Made by a program: the position numbers and the translations under genes. A stretch of 46,145 nucleotides of DNA from an uncultured Prevotellaceae bacterium (GTDB taxonomy: Bacteria; Bacteroidota; Bacteroidia; Bacteroidales; Bacteroidaceae), in NCBI GenBank assembly GCA_902786565.1, contig CADACW010000052.1, positions 1 through 46,145 of the forward strand, in the 5' to 3' direction. The notes under the pieces were generated by a model, which saw nothing but the letters and a program-made list of their open reading frames with translations, was not told the DNA's origin and did no database searches. Positions 9,027-17,523 of the stretch are shown piece after piece (the first letter of the stretch is position 1; every line of letters begins with the position of its first letter).

Positions 9027-12000
9027 ATGGATAAATCCCTCTTTTATACCCTCCTTGCTGCCTGTGCGTTTTGCTGCAACACCCTTGCGGCCCACCCGCA
9101 GAACGATGGCGACGACACCCTGCAAGTCGCCGTCGCCAAGGAGCGCACAGTGCAGCAGCGCAGCCAGTATCCCACCCGTGAGGTGAGTGGCCGCGTGCTC
9201 GATGCCGCCACCCGCAAGCCACTCGCTGGCGCCCTCGTCTCTGTCAGCGAGGTTGAGGGCTATAGTGTGCTCACCGATGCCGAAGGTGTCTACCAGCTGC
9301 GGGTGCCGCTCTTTGCCAGTGCGTTGGAGATATCTTCACCCGACCTGAACATGGTAAAGGTCGGACTGGTCAAGGCCCAGCAGCAGGCCGACGTGCTGCT
9401 CTATCCCAATACCTTTGCCGTAGACTATCGGCGGGGCACCGACGTGACCGGCACCGAGCGGGCCGAAGATTTCCGCTTCTCCAATGCCGTCACCATTGAA
9501 AGCGAGATACAGAATCGGCTGGCTGCCGATGTCTATACCATCACGCGCAGCGGCACACCCGGCATCGGCAGCGTGATGTTCATCGACGGTCTGGGGTCGC
9601 TCAACGCCAATGCCCAGCCGCTCATCGTCGTCGACGATGTCATCTACGACCAGCAGTATGGGCGGACCACACTCCACGAGGGATTCTACAACGATATCCT
9701 CTCAAACATCAGCCCCACCGACATTGAGAGCGTCGAGGTGCTCCGCAACGGCACCGCCCTCTACGGCGCCAAGGGAGCCAACGGCGTTGTCCGCATCAAC
9801 ACCCGCCGCAACCACTCCATGGCCACCCGCATCACGGCCAGCCTATCGGCAGGTGTCACCCTGGAGCCCAAATACCTGGACGTGATGGACGCTACGCAGT
9901 ACCGTAGTTACGCCTCCGACCTGCTGCAGACCACCAACACCACCAGCACCGACTTCAAGTTCCTCAACGACCAGCCGTCGTACTACTATTACAACCAGTA
10001 CCACAACAACACCGACTGGAAAGACCAAGTCTATCGCACGGCCATCACCCAGAACTACAGCATCAACGTGGAGGGTGGCGACGACATTGCCGACTACAAC
10101 CTCTCGCTGGGCTACGTCAATCAGGCGAGCACGCTGGAGCGCAACAAGATGAACCGCCTGAACATCCGCTTCAATAGCGACATACGGCTCACCCAGCGGT
10201 TGGGCATCCGTTTCGACGCCTCGTTTGCCAACCAGACGCGCAACCTGCGCAACGACGGTGCACCCACCGGCTACGACGAGGGCACGCCTACCTCCACCGC
10301 CTTCCTTGCCTATGCCAAGAGCCCCATGCTGAGTCCTTACACCTTTGCCAACGGCCGCATTTCCGAAGGCTACATCGACGTGACCGACGAGAGCTATCTC
10401 GACGAGGCGCTGGCCGACTATGCCAACTACAACTATAAGTTGGCAAACCCGCTGGCTGTCAACGACTTTGGCGAGGCAGAGAACAAGAACCACTTCGAGA
10501 ACTCGATGATCAACCTCAGCGTGAAGCCCCACTACAAGTTTGGCGACCATCTGCGACTGAGCGAGCACTTCAGCTACAATCTGGTGAACACCAACGAGAA
10601 ACTGTATATCCCCCTCAACGGCGTGCCCGACTACTACGTGAGCAGTGTCAATGCCATCGTGCACAACGAAGTGCGCTCCATGGCCGGCAAGCAGAACTCG
10701 GTGATGAGCGACACCCGTCTGGCCTATGCCAACCGCTTTGCTGCCCACTCGCTCGATGTCTTCGGCGGCGTGCGCATCAACTGGGAGACCTATACCCTCA
10801 GTTCGCAGTTGGGCTACAACACCAGCAGCGACAAGATGCCGGCCATCAGTTCCAGCCTGGACCACGCCCAGACCACGGGCAGCAACGACAAGTGGACCTC
10901 CATCGCCTGGTATGCGCAGGTGGGCTACAACTACCTGCAGCGCTACTATCTGCAGGCCAACCTCACCATGGAGACCTCTTCGCGCTTCGGCCGCGACGCT
11001 TCTGCCGCGCTGAAGTTCTGCGAGGTGCCCTGGGCCTTCTTCCCCGGTGTCCAGGCCGCCTGGGTCGTCAGCAATGAGCCGTGGTTCCAGTCTCTCAACG
11101 CACACCACTCAGCTCTCAACTACTTAAAACTCTCTGCCGGATTCGACCTCACCGGCAATGACGACATCAACTACCATGCCGCCCGTTCCTATTTTGCCAG
11201 CAGCAATTTCCTCGAAGACGTGTCGGGCCTCTCGTTGGAGAACATCGGCAACACCCGACTGCAGTGGGAGACCACCCGCCGCTTCAACGCCGGGCTGGAG
11301 ACCAAACTGCTGCACAACCGCCTGAGTGTGCGCTTCAACTATTTCAACAGCACCACCAGCAATCTGCTCATGTTCCAGCGACTTGCCTACGTTACCGGCA
11401 TCAAGCAGAATTGGACCAACGGCGGCACCATGCGCAACGAGGGCTTCGACGTGAAGGCCTCGGCCAAGCTGATTGCCGGCCAGGCGTTCCAGTGGGAGCT
11501 GGGCGCAAGCGTGGGCCATTATAAGAACAAGGTCACCGAGTTGGCCGACGGGCAGACCGCCATCGACAACACACTCTGCGGAGCCACCATCCGCACGGCC
11601 ATCGGTCAGGCCGCCAACCTCTTCTATGGCTACAGGACCCAGGGCGTCTTCGCCACTTCGGAAGAAGCCGCCAACGCCGGTCTCTACATCTTGGCCGCCA
11701 ACGGCATCGACCGGCAGCCCTTCGGTGCTGGCGACATTCACTTTGCCGACGTCGACGGCAACCGGCAAATCAACGAGGCCGACCGCGTGGTCATCGGCGA
11801 CCCCAATCCCGACATCTACGGCAACATCTTCACCTCGCTGGCTTACCATCGGCTGAAGCTCGACATCAACCTGAACTACTCGTTGGGCAACGATGTCTTC
11901 AACTATCAGCGCTGTCAGTTGGAGGGTGGCAGCCGGTTCATGAACCAGACCACCGCCATCACCCGCCGGTGGGTCACCGAGGGCCAGCATACCGACGTGC

Positions 12001-12296
12001 CGCGGGCTGCCTTCCAGGATCCGATGGGCAACAGCCGCTTCAGCGACCGTTGGATTGAGGATGGCTCCTACCTGAGACTCAAGTCGGTCACGCTCTCTTA
12101 CACCCTTCCGCTGAACACCACTTTCCTGCAGGGTCTGCAGTTCTGGGTGCAGGGCAACAATCTGCTCACCTTCTCGCGCTACGTGGGTGCTGACCCGGAG
12201 TCGGCCATGACCGGCAGCGTCATAGGCCAGGGCATCGACATGGGCCTGCTGCCACAGAGCCGGAGCATTGTGGCCGGTGTGAAAATAAACCTGTAG
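9027..12296 (+). CDS. SusC/RagA-type TonB-dependent outer-membrane transporter (second copy)
   Basis: A 1089-aa SusC-like importer. The signal peptide (MDKSLFYTLLAACAFCCNTLAA) is followed by a carboxypeptidase-regulatory-like domain (about residues 50-125, REVSGRVLDAATRKPLAGALVSV), a plug with LIVVDDVIYD and VEVLRNGTALYGAKGANGVVRINTRR (about 195-260), and a barrel. It is clearly diverged from the first copy and lacks the usual long plug lead-in with the QGRxAG motif; the matching segment reads ESEIQNRLAADVYTITRSG. Its partner SusD follows 26 bases downstream. Having two SusC/SusD pairs around two FAS1 proteins suggests either two related ligands or a composite receptor. Confidence 0.93.
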   Translation: MDKSLFYTLLAACAFCCNTLAAHPQNDGDDTLQVAVAKERTVQQRSQYPTREVSGRVLDAATRKPLAGALVSVSEVEGYSVLTDAEGVYQLRVPLFASALEISSPDLNMVKVGLVKAQQQADVLLYPNTFAVDYRRGTDVTGTERAEDFRFSNAVTIESEIQNRLAADVYTITRSGTPGIGSVMFIDGLGSLNANAQPLIVVDDVIYDQQYGRTTLHEGFYNDILSNISPTDIESVEVLRNGTALYGAKGANGVVRINTRRNHSMATRITASLSAGVTLEPKYLDVMDATQYRSYASDLLQTTNTTSTDFKFLNDQPSYYYYNQYHNNTDWKDQVYRTAITQNYSINVEGGDDIADYNLSLGYVNQASTLERNKMNRLNIRFNSDIRLTQRLGIRFDASFANQTRNLRNDGAPTGYDEGTPTSTAFLAYAKSPMLSPYTFANGRISEGYIDVTDESYLDEALADYANYNYKLANPLAVNDFGEAENKNHFENSMINLSVKPHYKFGDHLRLSEHFSYNLVNTNEKLYIPLNGVPDYYVSSVNAIVHNEVRSMAGKQNSVMSDTRLAYANRFAAHSLDVFGGVRINWETYTLSSQLGYNTSSDKMPAISSSLDHAQTTGSNDKWTSIAWYAQVGYNYLQRYYLQANLTMETSSRFGRDASAALKFCEVPWAFFPGVQAAWVVSNEPWFQSLNAHHSALNYLKLSAGFDLTGNDDINYHAARSYFASSNFLEDVSGLSLENIGNTRLQWETTRRFNAGLETKLLHNRLSVRFNYFNSTTSNLLMFQRLAYVTGIKQNWTNGGTMRNEGFDVKASAKLIAGQAFQWELGASVGHYKNKVTELADGQTAIDNTLCGATIRTAIGQAANLFYGYRTQGVFATSEEAANAGLYILAANGIDRQPFGAGDIHFADVDGNRQINEADRVVIGDPNPDIYGNIFTSLAYHRLKLDINLNYSLGNDVFNYQRCQLEGGSRFMNQTTAITRRWVTEGQHTDVPRAAFQDPMGNSRFSDRWIEDGSYLRLKSVTLSYTLPLNTTFLQGLQFWVQGNNLLTFSRYVGADPESAMTGSVIGQGIDMGLLPQSRSIVAGVKINL

Positions 12297-12322
12297 TCAA
12301 TTGTGAATAGTAGTATATAGTT

Positions 12323-14086
12323 ATGATTTCCAAGTGTAATAAATATCTCCTCGCGTTTTGTGTAGGCTGCGGTTTTACCGCAGCTGCCACCTCCTGCTCC
12401 GACTTCATCTACGACGACTCCGATCAGGTGACCTATGCCGACAAGAGCATCCTCGCCGACGATGCCGACACGCTCTGGGCCGTGGCGGGCATCATGAACA
12501 AGATGCAGGTCATTGCCGACCGCACCATTCTGCTCGGCGAGGTGCGTGGCGACCTGGTCAGCCTCACCACCGATGCCTCTGCCGATCTGCGACAGTTGGC
12601 CGACTTCACGGTGGATGGCGACAACAAGTACAACCAGCCACGCGACTACTATGCCGTCATCAACAACTGCAACTACTTCCTGGCCCATGCCGACACCACG
12701 CTGCGCAACAGCCGCAACGAGCGCATCTTCATCAAGGAGTATGCCGCCGTGAAGGCTTTCAGGGCCTGGACCTACCTGCAACTGGCCCTCAACTACGGGC
12801 GCGTGCCCTTCATCACCACGCCCATCCTCTCGCTCGACGATGCCGACGCTACTATAGACAATCAGGCCGACCTGGCCGAAATCTGCCGCTACTTCATTGC
12901 CGACCTTACGCCCCTTGCCAGCGTCGAGATGCCCGGCTATGGGCCCATACGCAGCACCGACTCACGCCTGTTCTACTATCCCATCAACGTGCTCCTTGGC
13001 GACCTCTACCTCTGGTCGGGCCAGTATCGTGAGGCGGCCCAGAGCTACTACCGCTACATCAGTTCGCGCAATGGCACCAATTCGGCCTATCCGCTGTCTA
13101 CCGATGCAGTGCGTTTCATGAAGAGCGACTCCCGATGGATGTCGACCAGCGACTCGTGGAGCCCCAAGTTCAGCATCGAGACCGGCACCGCCAACAGCGA
13201 GCTGATAACGATGATTCCCGGCGACTCCATCCCCTCAGAGGGCAACTACAGCCAGCTGCGCGACCTGTTCAACACCAACGAGAACAACGACTACCGCTCC
13301 AGCATCGTGCCCTCGCCGGTCATCATCGCCCTCTCGGCTGCACAGAAATACTGCCACTACACCACCGGTGGCGAGTACATTGCCGCCCCTGAGGGACTGG
13401 ACGGCTACCGCACGGGCGACTTGCGCCTGCAGGCTACCTATACCAGTATGGAAAATGGTGGAAGCCAGCTCTCAATCAACGGCAAGCGCATTACCAACTA
13501 CAGTGTGTTCGGGAAATATCAGACGCGCAACGTCCACATCCTGCGCCGCTCTATGGTCTATCTCCGGATGGCCGAGGCCCTCAACCGCGCCGGATTCCCC
13601 CGCTTCGCCTTCCAAATCCTGAAGACGGGCCTGAACAACAGCGTCATCCAGTCGGAGGTGCTGCCCTATTATCCTGCCGACAGCGCATTCATCGCCTCGT
13701 TCAACTTCCCCAACAACGTGTACATCCTGGAGACCACCGCCGGACTGGCTACCGAGAACACCATGGGCATCCACTCCCGCGGTTCGGGCTACAGCGCTGC
13801 CAACGGGAGTTATGCCTTTCTGGAAGACTCCACTCTCATCGGCACGCCCCCGTCTGCCATCCTTAATGCCCAGATAGAGTACGTCGAGGACCTCATCGTC
13901 GACGAGGGTGCCCTGGAGTGCGCCTTCGAGGGCCAGCGTTTCTACGACCTGATGCGTGTGGCCATGCGCCGGGGCGACAATGCCTATCTGGCCAGCCGGG
14001 TGGCTCGCCGCAACGGAGTCTTCAGTCCGTCGCTTCAAACCCTGCTGATGGACGCCAGCAATTGGAGGTTGAAGATTGAAGATTGA
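12323..14086 (+). CDS. SusD/RagB-type surface lipoprotein (second copy)
   Basis: A 587-aa SusD-like lipoprotein; the signal KYLLAFCVGCGFTAAATSC predicts lipidation at Cys25. It has the helical SusD body (AFRAWTYLQLALNYGRVPFITTPIL, about residues 145-170) and the C-terminal ECAFEGQRFYDLMRVAMRRGD (about 530-552). Its signal peptide is nearly the same as those of the two FAS1 proteins, even at DNA level, while the mature proteins are unrelated. The last codons (LKIED, stop) are read from the GATTGAA tandem repeat that forms the terminator, so the C terminus has been extended or replaced by repeat sequence. Confidence 0.92.
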   Translation: MISKCNKYLLAFCVGCGFTAAATSCSDFIYDDSDQVTYADKSILADDADTLWAVAGIMNKMQVIADRTILLGEVRGDLVSLTTDASADLRQLADFTVDGDNKYNQPRDYYAVINNCNYFLAHADTTLRNSRNERIFIKEYAAVKAFRAWTYLQLALNYGRVPFITTPILSLDDADATIDNQADLAEICRYFIADLTPLASVEMPGYGPIRSTDSRLFYYPINVLLGDLYLWSGQYREAAQSYYRYISSRNGTNSAYPLSTDAVRFMKSDSRWMSTSDSWSPKFSIETGTANSELITMIPGDSIPSEGNYSQLRDLFNTNENNDYRSSIVPSPVIIALSAAQKYCHYTTGGEYIAAPEGLDGYRTGDLRLQATYTSMENGGSQLSINGKRITNYSVFGKYQTRNVHILRRSMVYLRMAEALNRAGFPRFAFQILKTGLNNSVIQSEVLPYYPADSAFIASFNFPNNVYILETTAGLATENTMGIHSRGSGYSAANGSYAFLEDSTLIGTPPSAILNAQIEYVEDLIVDEGALECAFEGQRFYDLMRVAMRRGDNAYLASRVARRNGVFSPSLQTLLMDASNWRLKIED

Positions 14087-14099
14087 AGATTGAAGATTG

Positions 14100-14175
14100 A
14101 AAATTGAAAATTGAAGATTGAAGATTGAAGAAAACGCCAATCATTTTCAATTTTCAATCTTCAATTTTCAATTTT
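14100..14175. terminator. Bidirectional AT-rich inverted repeat between convergent genes
   Basis: Left arm 14100-14129 and right arm 14146-14175 pair over 30 positions with one G-U wobble, around a 16-base loop. Both arms are made of the same GATTGAA/AAATTGAA unit, and the tandem array starts further left, near 14069. The stop codon of susD2 (14084) lies in the array and that of trmD (14168-14170) lies in the right arm. The position between convergent genes fits a shared terminator, although the stem is AT-rich and has no GC clamp. Confidence 0.6.
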
Positions 14176-14845
14176 TCAGCAAGTCTGGGCGCAGGCGGCG
14201 CGTGCGCTCAATGGCCTTTTCCAGTTCCCACTCACGAATCTTGGCCTCGTTGCCACTCAGCAGGATGTCGGGCACCTTCCAGCCTTTATAGTCGGCCGGA
14301 CGGGTGTAGATGGGCGCTGCCAGCAGGTCGTCCTGAAAGCAGTCGGACAGGGCGCTCTGCTCGTCGCCGATGACGCCCGGCACCACGCGCACCACAGCGT
14401 CGGCGATGATGGCTGCCGCCAGTTCGCCGCCCGTCAGCACAAAGTCGCCCACGCTGATTTCGCGGGTGATGAGATGGTCGCGCACACGCTGGTCTATGCC
14501 CTTGTAGTGGCCGCACAGGATGATGAGGTTGCCCTTGAGCGACAGCTCGTTGGCCACATGCTGTGTGAACTGCTCGCCGTCGGGCGATGTGAATATGACC
14601 TCGTCGTAGTCTCTTTCTGCTTTCAGGGCGCTGATGCACCGGTCTATAGGTTCGCACTGCATCACCATGCCGGCGCTGCCGCCGTAGGGGTAGTCGTCCA
14701 CTCGGCGCCACTTGTCCAGTGTGTAGTCGCGCAGGTTGTGCAGTCGTATTTCGGCCAGGCCCTTCTTTTCGGCCCGTGCCAGTATGGATTCGTGTACAAA
14801 GCCCTCAATCATTTCGGGCAAGACGGTGATGATGTCTATTCTCAT
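14168..14845 (-). CDS. trmD: tRNA (guanine37-N1)-methyltransferase TrmD
   Basis: Methylates G37 of tRNAs reading C- or G-starting codons, using S-adenosylmethionine, and so prevents +1 frameshifting. 225 aa, in the normal range. The start [16 protein letters not shown], the [10 protein letters not shown] segment (about residues 55-64), the SPOUT knot region with [12 protein letters not shown] (about 110-121) and [14 protein letters not shown] (about 132-145) are all typical. It is the third gene of a compact minus-strand group with queC and the HEMIH protein (10-base gaps). Its last codons (LLKN, stop) lie in the repeat-built terminator. Confidence 0.95.
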   Translation of the reverse strand: MRIDIITVLPEMIEGFVHESILARAEKKGLAEIRLHNLRDYTLDKWRRVDDYPYGGSAGMVMQCEPIDRCISALKAERDYDEVIFTSPDGEQFTQHVANELSLKGNLIILCGHYKGIDQRVRDHLITREISVGDFVLTGGELAAAIIADAVVRVVPGVIGDEQSALSDCFQDDLLAAPIYTRPADYKGWKVPDILLSGNEAKIREWELEKAIERTRRLRPDLLKN

Positions 14846-14855
14846 TTCTCAATTC

Positions 14856-15308
14856 TCATTTTCTAAAGAGCCGCAGACGTTCCGACGGCTTCATCCGCGC
14901 ATATCGGCGCCAGCCGTTGGCCTCGTGGTTGGCATAGTCAGGGTCGTACATATTCTCGTAGGCCTCCATCTCGAAAGGGTTCAGTCGGTAGGCCGCGTTG
15001 CGCATGTGGCGGTTCTGTGGCAATGCGCGCAGATAGTACCAGATGTACAGTGCGTAGAAGCAGAGCCATGAGTCGTGGGTCGACTGTGCCTGTCGCAGGT
15101 GAATCATTTCGTGGGTCTTCAGTTCGTTTTCCTTTCTGCCCATCTCCTGTGCCGCCTCCTTGGTGGCTGTGACGATGGTCCCGAAGAAGGTCAGGGCATC
15201 ATAGCCCTTTCGCAGCCAGAACCCGTCGGTCATGGCAGGCATGTCTGCCATCCGGCTGGGTCTTCTCACGTGCAGCAGGGGCTTGAGTATGGCGAAGGGA
15301 TTCCTCAT
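14856..15308 (-). CDS. Unrecognised HEMIH-motif protein, possible zinc peptidase-like
   Basis: A 150-aa protein I cannot assign to a named family. It has THEMIHLRQA (about residues 85-94), an HExxH zinc-binding signature in a helix, followed about 45 residues later by PFEMEAYEN, where a glutamate could be a third ligand. A hydrophobic segment FYALYIWYYLRAL lies between. There is no signal peptide. It sits 10 bases after queC and 10 before trmD, so it is co-transcribed with tRNA-modification genes. Peptidase activity is only a motif-based guess; it could equally be a degenerate or structural relative. Confidence 0.7.
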   Translation of the reverse strand: MRNPFAILKPLLHVRRPSRMADMPAMTDGFWLRKGYDALTFFGTIVTATKEAAQEMGRKENELKTHEMIHLRQAQSTHDSWLCFYALYIWYYLRALPQNRHMRNAAYRLNPFEMEAYENMYDPDYANHEANGWRRYARMKPSERLRLFRK

Positions 15309-15318
15309 GCGGTGGGGG

Positions 15319-15975
15319 TCAGGCCTCGTAGTCGGTCGTGTCGGTGATGCCGGCCTCTGCCAGAGCCTCGCGGCGCTCTATGCAGGTGCCGCAGCGGCCG
15401 CAGTGGCGCTGGCCGCCCTTGTAGCACGACCAGGTCTCGCTGTAGTCAATGCCCAGCTGCTTGCCCCGTCGGGCAATGTCGGCCTTGGTCAGATGGGTGT
15501 AGGGCGATAGCAGCCTCACCCCGTCGAAGGTGCCTGCCTGTGCCGCCTGGTCGAAAGCTTCGACAAATTCGGGTCGGCAGTCGGGATAGATGGTGTGGTC
15601 GCCGCCGTGGTTGGCCATCATCACTGCCTTCAGGTGGCGGCTCTCGGCCATTCCCACCGCCACGCTGAGCATGATGCCGTTGCGGAAGGGCACCACGGTC
15701 GACTTCATATTGTCGGCGGCATAGTGGCCTTCGGGTATGTCGTCGCCGCCCTCCAGCAGCGAACTGTCGAAGTATTGGGCCATGAACTTCAGCGGGATGG
15801 TGATGTGCTCAATGCCCAGTCTCTGGCAGTGCAGGCGGGCAAAGGGAATCTCGCGGGCGTTGTGCTTCGACCCGTAGTCGAAGGATAAGGCCAGGGCGAT
15901 GCGCTCCCGGTAGTCGTAGAGCAGCGTGGTGCTGTCCAGTCCGCCGCTCAGTATCAATATTGCGTCTTTTTCCAT
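15319..15975 (-). CDS. queC: 7-cyano-7-deazaguanine (preQ0) synthase QueC
   Basis: Converts 7-carboxy-7-deazaguanine to preQ0 with ATP and ammonia, a step of queuosine synthesis. 218 aa, standard length. The PP-loop ATP motif SGGLDST is at residues 9-15. The C-terminal zinc site is complete: CYKGGQRHCGRCGTC supplies four cysteines (about residues 183-197). It is the first gene of the queC, HEMIH protein, trmD run. No clear promoter lies just upstream; the 95-base gap to ino1 is filled with palindromes, so read-through from ino1 is possible. Confidence 0.96.
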   Translation of the reverse strand: MEKDAILILSGGLDSTTLLYDYRERIALALSFDYGSKHNAREIPFARLHCQRLGIEHITIPLKFMAQYFDSSLLEGGDDIPEGHYAADNMKSTVVPFRNGIMLSVAVGMAESRHLKAVMMANHGGDHTIYPDCRPEFVEAFDQAAQAGTFDGVRLLSPYTHLTKADIARRGKQLGIDYSETWSCYKGGQRHCGRCGTCIERREALAEAGITDTTDYEA

Positions 15976-15980
15976 TTCTT

Positions 15981-16048
15981 TATCGTTATGGCGTTATTTC
16001 GTTATAACGTTATTTCGTTATAACGTTATAACGCTATCTCGTTATCAC
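15981..16048. repeat. CGTTATAACG palindrome cluster
   Basis: The queC-ino1 gap holds three exact 10-base palindromes CGTTATAACG at 16000-16009, 16016-16025 and 16024-16033 (the last two overlap), embedded in further CGTTAT units from about 15983 to 16045. It could be an operator for a dimeric regulator or a simple repeat that has expanded; sequence alone does not separate these. Confidence 0.7.
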
Positions 16049-16070
16049 GAAATTTCGGGGGGGGAGGGGC

Positions 16071-17402
16071 TTAGTCCAGCTCCTCGTCGGCCTCATAGCC
16101 GCCCATTTCGCGCAGGGCGTTCTTCAGCATGGTATATTGCTGGTAGAGGTTGTTCACGGGGGTCTCGTTTTGGGTGAAGTCGTGCATGGGGCTCTTCAGG
16201 TAGAAACTGAGGAACCGCTGTATGCCCTCGCGTCCGGCACGTGCTGCCAAGTCGATGAGCAGGCAGAGGTCCAGGCAGACGGGAGCGGCCAGGATGCTGT
16301 CGCGGCAGAGGAAGTTGATTTTGATCTGCATCGGATAGTTCATCCACCCGCGTATGTCTATGTTGTCCCACGACTCCTTGCTGTCATTGCGCGGCGGATA
16401 GTAGTTGATGCGCACCTTGTGGTAGTAGTCGCTGTACAGGTCGGGCTGGTCGTCGGCCTTCAGGATGGTCTCCAGCGTCGACAGTTTGCTCACCTCCTTG
16501 GTGCGGAAGTTGTCGGGCTCGTCCAGCACCAGGCCGTCGCGGTTGCCCAGTATGTTGGTCGAGAACCATCCGTCCAGCCCCAGGCAGCGGGTGCCTATGA
16601 TGGGTGCAAATCCGCTCTTCACCAGCGTCTGGCCCGTCTTGAAGTCCTTGCCGGCAATGGGCAGATGGGTCTCTGCGGCCAGTTGCCACATGGCGGGAAT
16701 GTCGACCGTGGTGTTCGGGGCACCCATGATGAAGGGTACGCCCTCGCGCAGGGCGGCGTAGGCGTAGCACATCGAGGGGGCCACGTGGTCGCAGTCGTCG
16801 GCCTTCATGGCAGCCTCAAGGTCAGAGAGCGTGGCATGCACGGTCTTGTCGAAGGGCACGTAGATTTCGGTCGAGGCGGCCCAGAGCATCACAAGGCGGG
16901 CGCAGCCGTTGGCCATCTTGAACCGGCGGATGTCCTCGCGCAGCATTTCCACCATCTCCCAGCGGGTGGGCCTCTCGCCTTTTCCGTCGGCGGGCCGCTT
17001 CACGTTGTCGCCGTCCAGTCGGCGGGCATAGTTCTTGTCGAAGGCGGCAGCCATCGGTACAATGCGCTCCAGCTCGTCGCGCACGGGCAGTATGTCCTTC
17101 TCGTCCAGCACGCGGGCGTACATGGCGCTCTGGAAAGCATTCTGCGGATAGACATCCCAGGCACCGAATACCAGGTCGTCGAGACTGGCCAGCGGCACCA
17201 GTTCGCCGTAGCCCACATATTTCTTGTCGTTGCCGCGACCCACGCGCAGTCGGTCGTATTGCGTCAGCGCGCCCACGGGCTTGGCCAGCCCCTTGCGGGC
17301 CATCAGTGTGCCGGTGATGAATGTGGTGGCCACGGCCCCCAGCCCCACGCACAAAATGCCAAGTTTCCCCTCTGCGGGCTGCACGTTTGATTGTTTCATC
17401 AT
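16071..17402 (-). CDS. ino1: Inositol-3-phosphate synthase (Ino1/MIPS)
   Basis: Makes inositol phosphate from glucose 6-phosphate with bound NAD, the committed step to all inositol compounds. 443 aa. The N-terminal Rossmann glycine motif reads LGILCVGLGAVATTFITG (about residues 13-30). Family segments include VPFIMGAPNTTVDIPAMWQLA, PIAGKDFKTGQTLVKSGFAPIIGTRCLGLDGWFSTNILGN and KIKINFL-like MQIKINFLCRDSILAAP. It has its own promoter. Inositol is rare in bacteria; in Bacteroides it feeds phosphoinositol lipids and sphingolipids. The lipid-head-group operon starting at 22560 is the likely user of its product. Confidence 0.93.
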   Translation of the reverse strand: MMKQSNVQPAEGKLGILCVGLGAVATTFITGTLMARKGLAKPVGALTQYDRLRVGRGNDKKYVGYGELVPLASLDDLVFGAWDVYPQNAFQSAMYARVLDEKDILPVRDELERIVPMAAAFDKNYARRLDGDNVKRPADGKGERPTRWEMVEMLREDIRRFKMANGCARLVMLWAASTEIYVPFDKTVHATLSDLEAAMKADDCDHVAPSMCYAYAALREGVPFIMGAPNTTVDIPAMWQLAAETHLPIAGKDFKTGQTLVKSGFAPIIGTRCLGLDGWFSTNILGNRDGLVLDEPDNFRTKEVSKLSTLETILKADDQPDLYSDYYHKVRINYYPPRNDSKESWDNIDIRGWMNYPMQIKINFLCRDSILAAPVCLDLCLLIDLAARAGREGIQRFLSFYLKSPMHDFTQNETPVNNLYQQYTMLKNALREMGGYEADEELD

Positions 17403-17461
17403 ATCATTCAGTTTACGTCTGTAAGGGTCAGAAGCCCGATGCCTCTGCCCCTAATCGATTG

Positions 17462-17493
17462 CAAAAGTACAACAAATTGTTTTATTATCCAAA
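17462..17493 (-). promoter_or_regulatory. Bacteroidota-type promoter for ino1
   Basis: On the minus strand a TTTG at 17493-17490 is followed after 20 bases by TACTTTTG at 17469-17462, matching the TTTG / TAnnTTTG promoter pattern. It lies about 60 bases ahead of the ino1 start. Confidence 0.75.
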
Positions 17494-17523
17494 GATTTAG
17501 TGAAAAATAACGTGCTGCGCCAG

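Noticed and set aside
14069-14180. CRISPR-like array
   Set aside because: Units are 7-10 bases without spacers; simple repeat forming an inverted repeat.
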